From assembly GCA_030066905.1 (NCBI GenBank), contig JASJAR010000036.1:1-40266 (forward strand): a stretch of 40,266 nucleotides of DNA, read 5' to 3'. The stretch is from Paracoccaceae bacterium (GTDB lineage: Bacteria > Pseudomonadota > Alphaproteobacteria > Rhodobacterales > Rhodobacteraceae). The translations under genes and the position numbers were made by a program. The notes under the pieces are model-generated. The model saw nothing but the letters and a program-made list of their open reading frames with translations. It was not told the origin of the DNA and ran no database searches. Positions 8,394 to 15,673 of the stretch are shown piece after piece; positions within the stretch are counted from its first letter, which is position 1; every line of letters starts with the position of its first letter.

Positions 8394-8883
8394 GCGGTGC
8401 GGCTGGCGCGTTTCGGGGTAGCGGGCGCCGGGGAGCGAATTTCAGATACGGCAATCCCTGTTCGTTGCAGGGGCAGCCCCGGCCGATAGGGACCGCAGAT
8501 GCTCCGCCGCTCGATAAGGCCTCGGTCGGTCTTTCCGGACGGTCCGAACGGGGGGCGTTTCGTTCCGGATTGCCGGCGGTATCGGGGGCAGGTTGCCCGG
8601 ACACGAGACCGTTTGACGAAGGAGCAAGGTATCGGCCCGGCGGGCGACTCCGGCGACGGGGTATCGCGGCCACAGCTTGGCAAAGCATCGGACAACCGTT
8701 CGGCAGCCATTGCCCCCGCTCCCCGCCGCGGGTCGGCTTTGACAATCGCACCATTCTCTGTCGTGTTGGCGGCGCTTGCCCGGCCGCGCGGCCCGACGCG
8801 CTCAGAAAGATGGACCTCCCGCCTTGCCGCCCGATCCGACATGGCCTGGACCGGCCACGGCCTCAGATCCCCATAAAGCGGCA
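8394..8883. other. Intergenic stretch carrying repeat copy B
   Basis: About 490 bp with no supported gene. Open frames here start at weak positions, are arginine/proline-rich and show no motif. It contains repeat copy B (8529-8618). The final 60 bp precede the glycosyltransferase start and show no strong ribosome-binding site. Confidence 0.5.
8529..8618 (+). repeat. Direct repeat copy B (flanks the alpha/beta hydrolase gene)
   Basis: Same orientation as 7251-7344; shares GGTCCGAAC, TGCCGGCGGT and ACGAGACCGTTTGACG with it. The two copies are about 1.28 kb apart and enclose only the hydrolase gene. Confidence 0.7.
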
Positions 8884-10048
8884 ATGAACATCGCCTTTTT
8901 CAGCATCAAGAACCCCTACGGCCCCGGCCCCTTCGGCGGGGCGGAAACCTCGATGCGGCTTCTGGCCGAAAAGCTCGCCGCGCGGGGCCACAAGGTGACA
9001 TACATCTCGCTCGAGGGGAGGGGGATCGGTACGCAGACGGCCCACGCCCTCGGGGTTGACCTCGTTCCGCTCTCGGAAAAAAGCGACCGGCGGCCCGGGT
9101 GGCCCGCGTTTTGGTATCGGAACCTCAACCAGGCGCGCTTCCGGCGGCTCTTTGACGAGCGGGGCATCGAGCTGCTTTACCTGTTTTACGAGTTGCCGTT
9201 CCTCGAGGCGGCGCTTCAGGCGCGGGGCAGGGCGGGGGGGGCGACCTTCGGTGGTCCTAAGGATGGCGGGCCTGCGCTGGTACGAGGACGCCCGCGCCAG
9301 CCGTGCGCTCGGACGGCGCTACCGGCGGGCCTTCGGGTCGGTCGATCTGGTCAATTACATCTCGCAGGGTCTCCAGGGCATGACGGCCCGGAGCGCGGCT
9401 GCCCTTGGCTGGGAGGGTCCGCCGGGCCCGGCGCTCGTGGCCGATATCGGCTCGTCGTCGCCCTTCGGGCGACGGCTGCCCTACACTGCCCGAGGCGACG
9501 ATGGTCTCTTCCACGCCGCGATGGTGGGCCGGTTCTCGAGATACCAGAAGCGTCAGGACATTCTGATCGATGCCATGGCCGCGCTTCCCTCCGACGCACC
9601 GGTCCGGCTGACATTGATCGGTGAGGGCGAACGCCGGTCGGAGATGGAGGCGCGCGTCGCCGCCCTCGGTCTCGGCGAAAGGGTGCGGTTCTCGGGATTT
9701 GTCGACCAGGCTTCGCTCTGGAACACCCTCTCGAAACAGCAGATTCTGTGCCATTGCGCCGATTACGAGGGTCTGGGCAAAACCGTGATTGAGGCGATGG
9801 CGCTCGGCGTTCCGCCGATGGTGTCGGACGTTCCGCCGCTGTCTGACGTCGTCGCGGACGGGCGGACGGGGTTCGTGGTGAAAGAGAACGCGCCTGAGGC
9901 CTGGAAAGAGGCGCTTGTGGCTGTCGCCGCCGACCCCGACCGGATGCGGCAGGTCTCTCAGAACGCTGTGGCCTATTGCGCCGCGCAGTACGATCCCGAC
10001 CGGAACGTCATCGCCTTCGAGGAGGCATTCAGGGCCCTTTTGCGCTGA
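8884..10048 (+). pseudogene. Glycosyltransferase family 4 gene, frameshifted at a G8 tract
   Basis: Two overlapping frames together encode one GT4-type (GT-B fold) glycosyltransferase of about 387 residues. The first part, from ATG 8884, has the N-terminal Rossmann domain (MNIAFFSIKNPYGPGPFGGAETS, then LAEKLAARGHKVTYISLEG). The second, one frame over, continues RPSVVLRMAGLRWYED and contains the acceptor-to-donor domain with MVGRFSRYQKRQDILIDAM, LTLIGEGERRSEMEARV and the donor-site motif DYEGLGKTVIEAMALGVPPMVSDVPPLSD in order. The switch falls at eight consecutive Gs (9234-9241): with seven Gs the frame is continuous through ALQARGRAGG-RPSVVL. The gene is either switched off by slippage in this run, or carries a one-base error. 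Donor and acceptor sugars cannot be predicted. Confidence 0.85.
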
Positions 10049-10279
10049 GCGCGACCGGCGGCGCCGCACCGGTGGCGGGGAAACCGGCGCCCGATGCGGC
10101 CTGCACGGGTGCCGCCGCCGTTCCGGTCGGTTCGGATGGCTCGGACCGTCATCGAGCCGCCCGGGGGGCCCTTGCTCTCGGGCTTGGGGAGCTGCGCGGG
10201 ACCACAGGCGAACTCGTGAACGCCACTCGTGGACGAGGCGGCGTACGACAGGGGCTGATTGCCGCCGCGGGGATTTGCC
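10049..10279. other. Non-coding stretch upstream of the rpsA promoter
   Basis: No supported gene. It is very GC-rich, with a short direct repeat of ACTCGTG near 10213-10231. The rpsA promoter follows. Confidence 0.4.
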
Positions 10280-10308
10280 TTGCCTGCCGCCGCCACCTCG
10301 CCTATACG
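10280..10308 (+). promoter_or_regulatory. Predicted sigma70-type promoter of the rpsA leader
   Basis: TTGCCT at 10280-10285 and TATACG at 10303-10308 are separated by exactly 17 bp. Transcription would start near 10315, giving an rpsA leader of about 220 nt that first passes through the terminator at 10354-10385. Confidence 0.6.
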
Positions 10309-10353
10309 CCACCCGTCGAAGCGGCGAGACAGTCGTGGACGTGAGACTTGAGC

Positions 10354-10385
10354 AGGGTCGGTCAGCGCCGACCCTCTTGTTTTTT
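10354..10385 (+). terminator. Intrinsic terminator inside the rpsA leader
   Basis: Perfect 8-bp stem AGGGTCGG (10354-10361) and CCGACCCT (10368-10375), 6-nt loop, followed by CTTG and six Ts (10380-10385). It lies about 40 nt after the predicted start of transcription and about 150 bp before the rpsA start codon. A second small hairpin (CTCACC/GGTGAG) follows near 10411-10425. Confidence 0.75.
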
Positions 10386-10532
10386 CGTCCCGTCCGTCGT
10401 CGGAGACCAACCGTCTCACCTCAGGTGAGCGTCAACCCGAGACCCGCGGAGACAACCGCGCGGCCAGTCAAATCGAACGCCCCGCCCTCAGGTAGCGAAG
10501 CGGTAGGGCACAAAAAGGAAACCGAAAGCCAC

Positions 10533-12215
10533 ATGGCGCAAAACGCATCGATGGAGGAATTCGAAGCCCTCCTCAACGAAAGCTTCGAGATGGACACGCC
10601 CGACGAGGGCTCGGTTGTCAAAGGCAAGGTCATCGCCATAGAGGCGGGGCAGGCCATCATCGACGTCGGCTACAAGATGGAAGGCCGGGTCGAGCTCAAG
10701 GAATTCGCAAACCCCGGAGAGGCCCCGGAAATCGCCGTGGGCGATGAGGTGGAGGTGTTCCTCGACCGGGTGGAAAATGCCCGGGGCGAAGCCGTCATCT
10801 CCCGCGACAAGGCGCGCCGCGAGGCGGCGTGGGACCGGCTCGAGAAGGCTTATGCCGACGAGAACCGCGTCGAGGGCGCGATCTTCGGGCGCGTCAAAGG
10901 CGGCTTCACGGTGGATCTCGGGGGTGCCGTGGCGTTCCTGCCGGGCTCCCAGGTCGATGTGCGGCCCGTGCGCGACGCGGGGCCCCTTATGGGCCTCAAA
11001 CAGCCCTTCCAGATCCTCAAGATGGACCGGCGGCGCGGCAATATCGTCGTCTCGCGCCGGGCGATCCTCGAAGAGAGCCGTGCCGAACAGCGTGCGGAAG
11101 TCATCGCCAATATCCAGGAAGGCGATGCGGTCGACGGTGTCGTGAAGAACATCACCGAATACGGCGCGTTTGTGGACCTCGGCGGGGTCGACGGGCTTCT
11201 CCACGTCACCGACATGGCCTGGCGGCGGGTAAACCACCCCTCCGAGATCCTCGAGATCGGCGAGAAGGTGAAGGTCCAGATCATCAAGATCAACAAAGAG
11301 ACCCACCGTATTTCGCTCGGCATGAAGCAGCTCCAGGACGACCCGTGGGATACGGTCGAGGCGAAATACCCGCTCGACAGCACCCATCAGGGCCGGGTGA
11401 CGAACATCACCGACTACGGCGCCTTCGTGGAGCTTGAGCCCGGCGTCGAGGGGCTGGTGCATGTCTCGGAAATGTCCTGGACGAAGAAGAACGTCCATCC
11501 GGGCAAGATCGTCTCCACGTCGCAAGAGGTCGAGGTGATGGTGCTCGAAATCGACAGCGCCAAGCGCCGGGTGTCGCTCGGTCTCAAGCAGACCATGCGC
11601 AACCCCTGGGAGGTCTTCGCCGAGACCCATCCCGAAGGCACACCGGTGGAGGGCGAGGTCAAGAACATCACCGAATTCGGTCTGTTCATCGGCCTCGACA
11701 ACGACATCGACGGGATGGTGCATCTTTCCGACATCTCCTGGGACCGTCGCGGCGAGGAGGCCATTCAGGACTTCCGCAAGGGCGACACCGTGAAGGCTGT
11801 CGTCACCGAGGTCGATGTCGAGAAGGAGCGGATTTCGCTCTCGATCAAGGCGCTCGACGACAGCTTCTCGGATGCCACCGAAGGCGTGAAGCGCGGCGCA
11901 GTGGTGACCGTCGAAGTGACCGCAATCGAAACCGGCGGGATCGAGGTGGAGTACGAGGGGATGAAGTCCTTCATCCGCCGCTCGGACCTTTCCCGCGACC
12001 GCGCCGAACAGCGCCCCGAGCGGTTCCAGGTCGGCGACAAGGTGGATGCGCGGGTAACCGGCATCGACCAGAAGACCCGCAAGCTCAACCTCTCGATCAA
12101 GGCGCGCGAGATCGCCGAGGAGAAAGAGGCGGTGGAGCAGTACGGGTCGTCGGACTCGGGGGCCTCGCTGGGGGATATCCTCGGTGCGGCGCTGAAGGGC
12201 GACGACGAGAAGTAA
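10533..12215 (+). CDS. rpsA: 30S ribosomal protein S1
   Basis: Binds mRNA on the 30S subunit and helps load structured or weak-ribosome-site messages. The 560-residue product consists of six S1 (OB-fold) repeats. Recognisable repeats include GSVVKGKVIAIEAGQAIIDVG at residue 25 on, then VVKNITEYGAFVDLGGVDGLLHV, VTNITDYGAFVELEPGVEGLVHVSEMSW and VKNITEFGLFIGLDNDIDGMVHLSDISW, and a more divergent last repeat ending KTRKLNLSIKARE. The ATG at 10533 gives MAQNASMEEFEALLNESF, usual for alphaproteobacteria; AAGGAAA lies about 13 bp upstream. The leader carries a promoter and terminator. A strong terminator follows the gene. Normally next to ihfB; here a nucleotidyltransferase gene intervenes. Confidence 0.97.
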   Translation: MAQNASMEEFEALLNESFEMDTPDEGSVVKGKVIAIEAGQAIIDVGYKMEGRVELKEFANPGEAPEIAVGDEVEVFLDRVENARGEAVISRDKARREAAWDRLEKAYADENRVEGAIFGRVKGGFTVDLGGAVAFLPGSQVDVRPVRDAGPLMGLKQPFQILKMDRRRGNIVVSRRAILEESRAEQRAEVIANIQEGDAVDGVVKNITEYGAFVDLGGVDGLLHVTDMAWRRVNHPSEILEIGEKVKVQIIKINKETHRISLGMKQLQDDPWDTVEAKYPLDSTHQGRVTNITDYGAFVELEPGVEGLVHVSEMSWTKKNVHPGKIVSTSQEVEVMVLEIDSAKRRVSLGLKQTMRNPWEVFAETHPEGTPVEGEVKNITEFGLFIGLDNDIDGMVHLSDISWDRRGEEAIQDFRKGDTVKAVVTEVDVEKERISLSIKALDDSFSDATEGVKRGAVVTVEVTAIETGGIEVEYEGMKSFIRRSDLSRDRAEQRPERFQVGDKVDARVTGIDQKTRKLNLSIKAREIAEEKEAVEQYGSSDSGASLGDILGAALKGDDEK

Positions 12216-12233
12216 GCTGCGACAGGCGGCAGG

Positions 12234-12262
12234 AAGGCCCCGCTTCGGCGGGGCCTTTTTTT
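12234..12262 (+). terminator. rpsA intrinsic terminator
   Basis: Ten-base stem AAGGCCCCGC (12234-12243) with GCGGGGCCTT (12248-12257), TTCG tetraloop, and a T7 run at 12256-12262. It begins about 20 bp after the rpsA stop codon and should separate rpsA from the downstream nucleotidyltransferase gene. Confidence 0.92.
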
Positions 12263-12271
12263 GTGCAACGG

Positions 12272-12325
12272 AAGTTTCTTTGTTGCACACAAGCTGCCAT
12301 GGGCTTATGTGCAACAAAGAAATTT
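12272..12325. repeat. Near-perfect 23-bp inverted repeat upstream of the nucleotidyltransferase gene
   Basis: Arms 12272-12294 and 12303-12325 match at 21 of 23 positions as reverse complements, with an 8-bp centre containing CCATGG. The core is TTTCTTTGTTGCACA / TGTGCAACAAAGAAA. Further GTGCAAC-like half-sites occur at 12263-12269 and as TGTGGCACACATG at 12327-12338, overlapping the start codon. It is markedly more AT-rich than the surroundings. It may be an operator for the downstream gene, a structured leader, or the end of an inserted element. Confidence 0.75.
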
Positions 12326-12336
12326 ATGTGGCACAC

Positions 12337-13365
12337 ATGACTGTCAAACCCCATTCCTCCATCGCCGTGGCCGCCTATTCCGATCTCATGCGGCTCCTGC
12401 TCGACGATGCCGCCTCCGAGATCACCGGGTCCATCGAACGACGGACGCGCGGCGGCCGGACATATCTCTACGAACGGCTCAGACGGGGCACAAAATCCTA
12501 TGCGCGTTACCTCGGGGAGGCCACAGATGAGCTCGAGGCACGACTCCGCCAGGCTGAAGAGCTGCGCCAACGCGCCGCCGCCCGGCGTGCCGAACAGACG
12601 CGCCTGGCTCGCGTGTTGCGCGCCGAGGGGTTCGGGCGCCTGGACGCCGAAGCCGGCCAGATCCTGACCGCATTCGCGCGCGCCGGCGTCTTTCGGCTTG
12701 GCGGGACGCTTGTCGGCACGGTGGCTTTCAAAGCCTATGAAGGCGAGCTCGGCGCGCGTCTTGGGTTCGACGCCATGGCGCAGACCGGCGACATCGACCT
12801 TGCCAGTTTCGAACGCCTTTCCATCGCACTCGGCGACCATGTGACCGAGCAGCTTGGCGCGACCCTGGCGGAGTTCGATTTCGATGCGGTCCCCAGTCTG
12901 GCCAAGGGCAAGACCTGGCGCTGGCGGCACGCCTCGCATCCCGTCGAGATCGAGTTTCTGACGCCTGCATTCGGCGACGAAGGCATTCGCGACCTGCCCG
13001 CGCTCGGAGTGAGCGCACAATCCCTGCATCATCTGAACTTCGTGCTTTCGAGGCCGATCAAGGCGGTGCTGCTCTATCGCTCCGGCGTGCTCGTCCAAGT
13101 CCCCCGCCCCGAGGCCTTCGCGGTCCATAAGCTTATCGTCGCCGACCGCCGCCGGGGCGGGCCCGATCAGGCGAAGTCGCGCAAGGACCGTGCCCAGGCG
13201 GCGTTTCTCGTCGAGGTGCTCGCCGAGGACCGTCCCGCCGAGCTTGTCGAGGCGTTCGACGACGCGGTCTCGCGGGGCCCCAAATGGCGTCAGCGGATCG
13301 AGGCTTCGCTCCGGCGGATGCCGCAGACGCGGGAGCTGATCGAGGCGGCGCGGAGCGAGGCCTAG
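12337..13365 (+). CDS. GSU2403-type nucleotidyltransferase-fold protein
   Basis: A 342-residue protein resembling the GSU2403 family of nucleotidyltransferase-fold proteins (reaction unknown). Residues about 60-95 form a charged helical, possibly coiled-coil segment (ELEARLRQAEELRQRAAARR). The catalytic core follows: FRLGGTLVGTVAF (glycine pair and helix), TGDIDLASFE with the metal-binding DxD at residues 152-154, and VEIEFLTP with the probable third acidic residue. The C-terminal part is helical (PEAFAVHKLIVADRR). ATG 12337 starts MTVKPHSSIAVAAYSDL; an upstream start would translate the inverted repeat. The gene sits alone between rpsA and ihfB, genes normally adjacent, and is preceded by a long inverted repeat, so it is a likely insertion. 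It could be a toxin or RNA-modifying enzyme, but this is inference only. Confidence 0.8.
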   Translation: MTVKPHSSIAVAAYSDLMRLLLDDAASEITGSIERRTRGGRTYLYERLRRGTKSYARYLGEATDELEARLRQAEELRQRAAARRAEQTRLARVLRAEGFGRLDAEAGQILTAFARAGVFRLGGTLVGTVAFKAYEGELGARLGFDAMAQTGDIDLASFERLSIALGDHVTEQLGATLAEFDFDAVPSLAKGKTWRWRHASHPVEIEFLTPAFGDEGIRDLPALGVSAQSLHHLNFVLSRPIKAVLLYRSGVLVQVPRPEAFAVHKLIVADRRRGGPDQAKSRKDRAQAAFLVEVLAEDRPAELVEAFDDAVSRGPKWRQRIEASLRRMPQTRELIEAARSEA

Positions 13366-13509
13366 GGTCGCGCCCGGTGTCCGAATCGTACTCCCACCGA
13401 ACGCTGCGCATATTGGCCGGCGCAACCAGCCCGGGTGCTGCACCGCCGAAACCCCGCCAAATTCAGCGCTTTAGTCCGGAGATTCTCCGCCTTGGGCTGC
13501 CGGGACGTA

Positions 13510-13538
13510 TTCCGCGCGGGGTGGAATCGCCCTATAGT
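13510..13538 (+). promoter_or_regulatory. Possible ihfB promoter
   Basis: TATAGT at 13533-13538 is a good -10 element; TTCCGC at 13510-13515 with a 17-bp spacer is a weak -35. It lies 35 bp before the ihfB start. Confidence 0.4.
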
Positions 13539-13572
13539 CCGTGGGTCAGAAGATCAAAACGGGGGGAACGCC

Positions 13573-13857
13573 ATGATCCGATCGGAGCTTGTCCAGAAGA
13601 TCGCGGATGAGAACCCCCATCTCTACCACCGCGATGTCGAGCGGATCGTGTCGACCATTTTCGAAGAGATCATCAACGCCATGGCGCGGGGCGACCGGGT
13701 GGAACTCAGGGGCTTCGGTGCGTTCTCGGTCAAGCAACGCGACGCGCGGGTGGGACGCAATCCGCGTACCGGGGAAAGCGTGCAGGTCGAGGAAAAGCAC
13801 GTCCCGTTCTTCAAGACCGGCAAGCTCCTGCGCGACCGTCTGAACGGTAAGGCGTGA
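13573..13857 (+). CDS. ihfB: Integration host factor beta subunit
   Basis: The beta chain of the DNA-bending heterodimer IHF. The 94-residue product has the HU/IHF fold: N-terminal helices [33 protein letters not shown], then [32 protein letters not shown], which contains the family signature and the DNA-inserting proline of the beta-arm (RNPRTGE), and [20 protein letters not shown] 13573 is chosen over an earlier in-frame start because it gives the standard length and follows a purine-rich GGGGGGAACG. The stop codon overlaps the next gene's start (TGATG). Confidence 0.96.
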   Translation: MIRSELVQKIADENPHLYHRDVERIVSTIFEEIINAMARGDRVELRGFGAFSVKQRDARVGRNPRTGESVQVEEKHVPFFKTGKLLRDRLNGKA

Positions 13858-14210
13858 TGTTCTATCTCCGCGTCGGTTTCCTCCTCGCCCTTGCCATCGT
13901 GCTGATCACCGTGGCACTTGCGAACCGCGAGGCCGTCACCTTCGCGCTCCTGCCGGGCGACGTGTCGGGGCTTTTGGGGTTTTCCTGGTCCGTCACGCTG
14001 CCGCTCTATGGGCTGATCTTCATCGCCATCGTGGCCGGCATTCTCATCGGCTTCGTCTGGGAATGGCTGCGCGAGCACCGTTTCCGGTCGACGGCGGCGC
14101 GCGAGCGGCGGGCCCGCGAGAGGCTCGAGCGCGAGATGCGCGACCTGAAGGTCGACGAGGCCAAGGGCGACGACGTGCTTGCGCTGCTGGACGGCACCGG
14201 CCGAGGCTGA
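13857..14210 (+). CDS. LapA-domain inner-membrane protein
   Basis: A 117-residue protein with two membrane-spanning helices ([17 protein letters not shown] at about residues 6-22 and [19 protein letters not shown] at about 48-66) and a positively charged cytoplasmic C-terminal helix ([21 protein letters not shown]). This is the LapA/DUF1049 arrangement. In Gram-negatives relatives work with LapB in regulating LPS synthesis, but that role is not shown for this copy. It starts in the ihfB stop codon (TGATG), so is co-translated with ihfB, and precedes trpF by 13 bp. Confidence 0.85.
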   Translation: MFYLRVGFLLALAIVLITVALANREAVTFALLPGDVSGLLGFSWSVTLPLYGLIFIAIVAGILIGFVWEWLREHRFRSTAARERRARERLEREMRDLKVDEAKGDDVLALLDGTGRG

Positions 14211-14223
14211 CACGACGCCCCCC

Positions 14224-14859
14224 ATGTCCATACGGGTGAAGATCTGCGGGCTCTCCACGCCGGAGACGGTCGCTGCTGCGGTGGAGGAGGGGGCGGCCTA
14301 TCTCGGCTTCGTCTTCTTCGAGAGATCCCCCCGCCATGTCGGTTTCGAGACCGCCCGGGCGTTGGCGCTCGATGTGCCGCCGGGGGTGGCGAAGGTGGCG
14401 CTGACGGTGAATGCCGAGGACGGGTTTCTCGATGCGCTGACCGGGGCCGTCCCGCTGGACATGCTTCAGCTTCACGGGGGCGAGACGCCCGAGCGGGTGG
14501 CCGAGGTCAAGGCGCGTTTCGGGCTGCCGGTGATGAAGGCCGTTGGAGTGGGGTCGGCGGAAGACGTTGGCAGGATTTCGGATTTCGAAGCCGTGGCCGA
14601 TCAGATCCTCGTCGATGCCAAGCCGCCGAAGGGGGCCGACCGGCCCGGTGGGAATGCGGTGGCCTTCGATTGGGGGTTGATCGCCGGACGGCGCTGGGCG
14701 ACCCCCTGGATGCTTTCAGGCGGGCTGACGGCAGAGACCGCCATGGCGGCGGTGCGGGTGACGGGTGCTAATCAGCTCGACCTCTCTTCGGGGGTCGAGA
14801 CGGCCCCCGGGGTGAAGGACGCTGCCTTGATCCGGGATTTCCTCAGAGCCGTCCGGTGA
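14224..14859 (+). CDS. trpF: Phosphoribosylanthranilate isomerase
   Basis: Converts phosphoribosylanthranilate to CdRP in tryptophan synthesis. The 211-residue (beta/alpha)8 barrel begins [14 protein letters not shown], where Cys8 is the catalytic base. Other landmarks are [27 protein letters not shown], the [16 protein letters not shown] segment with the general-acid aspartate, and the phosphate-binding [13 protein letters not shown] and [18 protein letters not shown] 14224 gives the family N terminus. Its stop overlaps the GTG of the acetyltransferase gene. trpB lies about 800 bp downstream on the same strand; trpA is elsewhere, at 29334-30125. Confidence 0.96.
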   Translation: MSIRVKICGLSTPETVAAAVEEGAAYLGFVFFERSPRHVGFETARALALDVPPGVAKVALTVNAEDGFLDALTGAVPLDMLQLHGGETPERVAEVKARFGLPVMKAVGVGSAEDVGRISDFEAVADQILVDAKPPKGADRPGGNAVAFDWGLIAGRRWATPWMLSGGLTAETAMAAVRVTGANQLDLSSGVETAPGVKDAALIRDFLRAVR

Positions 14860-15302
14860 GGGTCGCCTTTCGCGAGGCGGAGCGGGCGGACGTGACAGCC
14901 ATCGTGGCCTTGCTGAGGGACGATGCGCTCGGCGCGGCCCGGGAGGGAAGCGACATCGCCCCCTATCTCGCGGCGTTCGACGCGATGGCCGGCGAGGGCG
15001 GCAACCTCGCGGTCGTCGGCGAGGCGGACGGCCGGATCGTGGCCACCTACCAGATCACGTTCATCGCCGGGCTGTCGCTGAGCGCGGCGCGGCGGGCGCA
15101 GATCGAAGGTGTCCGGGTGGCGCGGGACATGCGCGGGCAGGGGATCGGGCGGGCGATGTTCGCCGATGCCGAGGCGCGGGCCCGGGCAGCGGGGTGCCGG
15201 CTGATGCAGCTTACGATGAACGCAACCCGAACCGACAGCGCGGCCTTCTACGACCGTCTGGGCTTCGTGCCGAGCCATGTCGGATACAAACGGCCGCTCT
15301 AA
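14856..15302 (+). CDS. GNAT-family N-acetyltransferase
   Basis: A 148-residue acetyltransferase starting at GTG 14856 in a GTGA overlap with trpF. The acetyl-CoA pyrophosphate loop is visible as [22 protein letters not shown] (about residues 88-109; Q/RxxGxG/A pattern), and the C-terminal motif is [24 protein letters not shown]. Substrate unknown; such enzymes acetylate amines of small molecules or protein N termini. It sits between trpF and trpB, as one of two extra genes. Confidence 0.88.
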   Translation: MRVAFREAERADVTAIVALLRDDALGAAREGSDIAPYLAAFDAMAGEGGNLAVVGEADGRIVATYQITFIAGLSLSAARRAQIEGVRVARDMRGQGIGRAMFADAEARARAAGCRLMQLTMNATRTDSAAFYDRLGFVPSHVGYKRPL

Positions 15303-15336
15303 CCTTCCCTTAACCCTGATCTGCGAGCTGTGGGCC

Positions 15337-15567
15337 ATGGCCCTGCCCGACCACATCACCCCCGAACGCTGGCTGGCTCAGGTCTTTTCCTCGGGGCCCG
15401 CGACGAAGGGCGGAATCGTCAAGCGGCAGGTGCGCGATGTCGAGCGGCTCGTCGGTCGGGCGATGTTTCTGCGCGAAGTCGAACGACGGGGCTTTCAGGC
15501 GGTGGAGAATGGCGGGCATTTCGTTGTGTTCTGCAACCGCCTGCCGATCCGCCGGGTTCGGGCGTAA
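15337..15567 (+). CDS. Small unknown protein upstream of trpB
   Basis: A 76-residue, basic, soluble protein starting at ATG 15337 (MALPDHITPERWLAQVFSSG). It contains a probable helical segment KRQVRDVERLVGRAMFLREV and a strand pair GFQAVENGGHFVVFCN. I do not recognise a named family; proteins like this may be conserved next to trpB in this order. An in-frame start 60 bp upstream would overlap the acetyltransferase gene. The TAA stop is embedded in the first of three successive palindromes. Confidence 0.65.
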   Translation: MALPDHITPERWLAQVFSSGPATKGGIVKRQVRDVERLVGRAMFLREVERRGFQAVENGGHFVVFCNRLPIRRVRA

Positions 15568-15634
15568 ATCCGCGTCGACGCGGATTTCGGACGCGGTTTC
15601 GAAACCGCGTCGGGAAGCCGTTGCGAAACGGCTT
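15566..15634. repeat. Three consecutive REP-like palindromes before trpB
   Basis: First palindrome 15566-15587, perfect, 11-base arms (AAATCCGCGTC / GACGCGGATTT). Second 15590-15611, perfect, 11-base arms (GACGCGGTTTC / GAAACCGCGTC). Third 15615-15634, arms AAGCCGTT / AACGGCTT around GCGA. The first overlaps the stop codon of the upstream gene. CCGCGTC and GACGCGG occur in both of the first two units, so the inner arms could also pair with each other in an alternative fold. Related TTCGAA-centred palindromes occur at 19719-19761. Confidence 0.8.
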
Positions 15635-15673
15635 GGGCCCCGTTAGCAAGGAGCGTCCGATTGAAAGCCTGCC

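Noticed and set aside
8465..8887. 140-codon open frame between the hydrolase and the glycosyltransferase genes
   Set aside because: It runs over repeat copy B, is Arg/Pro-rich, has no ribosome site or motif, and copy A encodes a different frame in the same repeat.
9056..9232. Separate N-terminal extension for the second glycosyltransferase frame
   Set aside because: The upstream part of that frame is Arg/Ser-rich and lacks a ribosome site; real coding in this stretch is in the other frame up to the G8 run.
10488..12317. A very long open frame on the minus strand opposite rpsA (about 600 codons)
   Set aside because: It is a shadow caused by high third-position GC of rpsA; the translation is His/Asp/Leu-rich without motifs, and rpsA itself is unambiguous.
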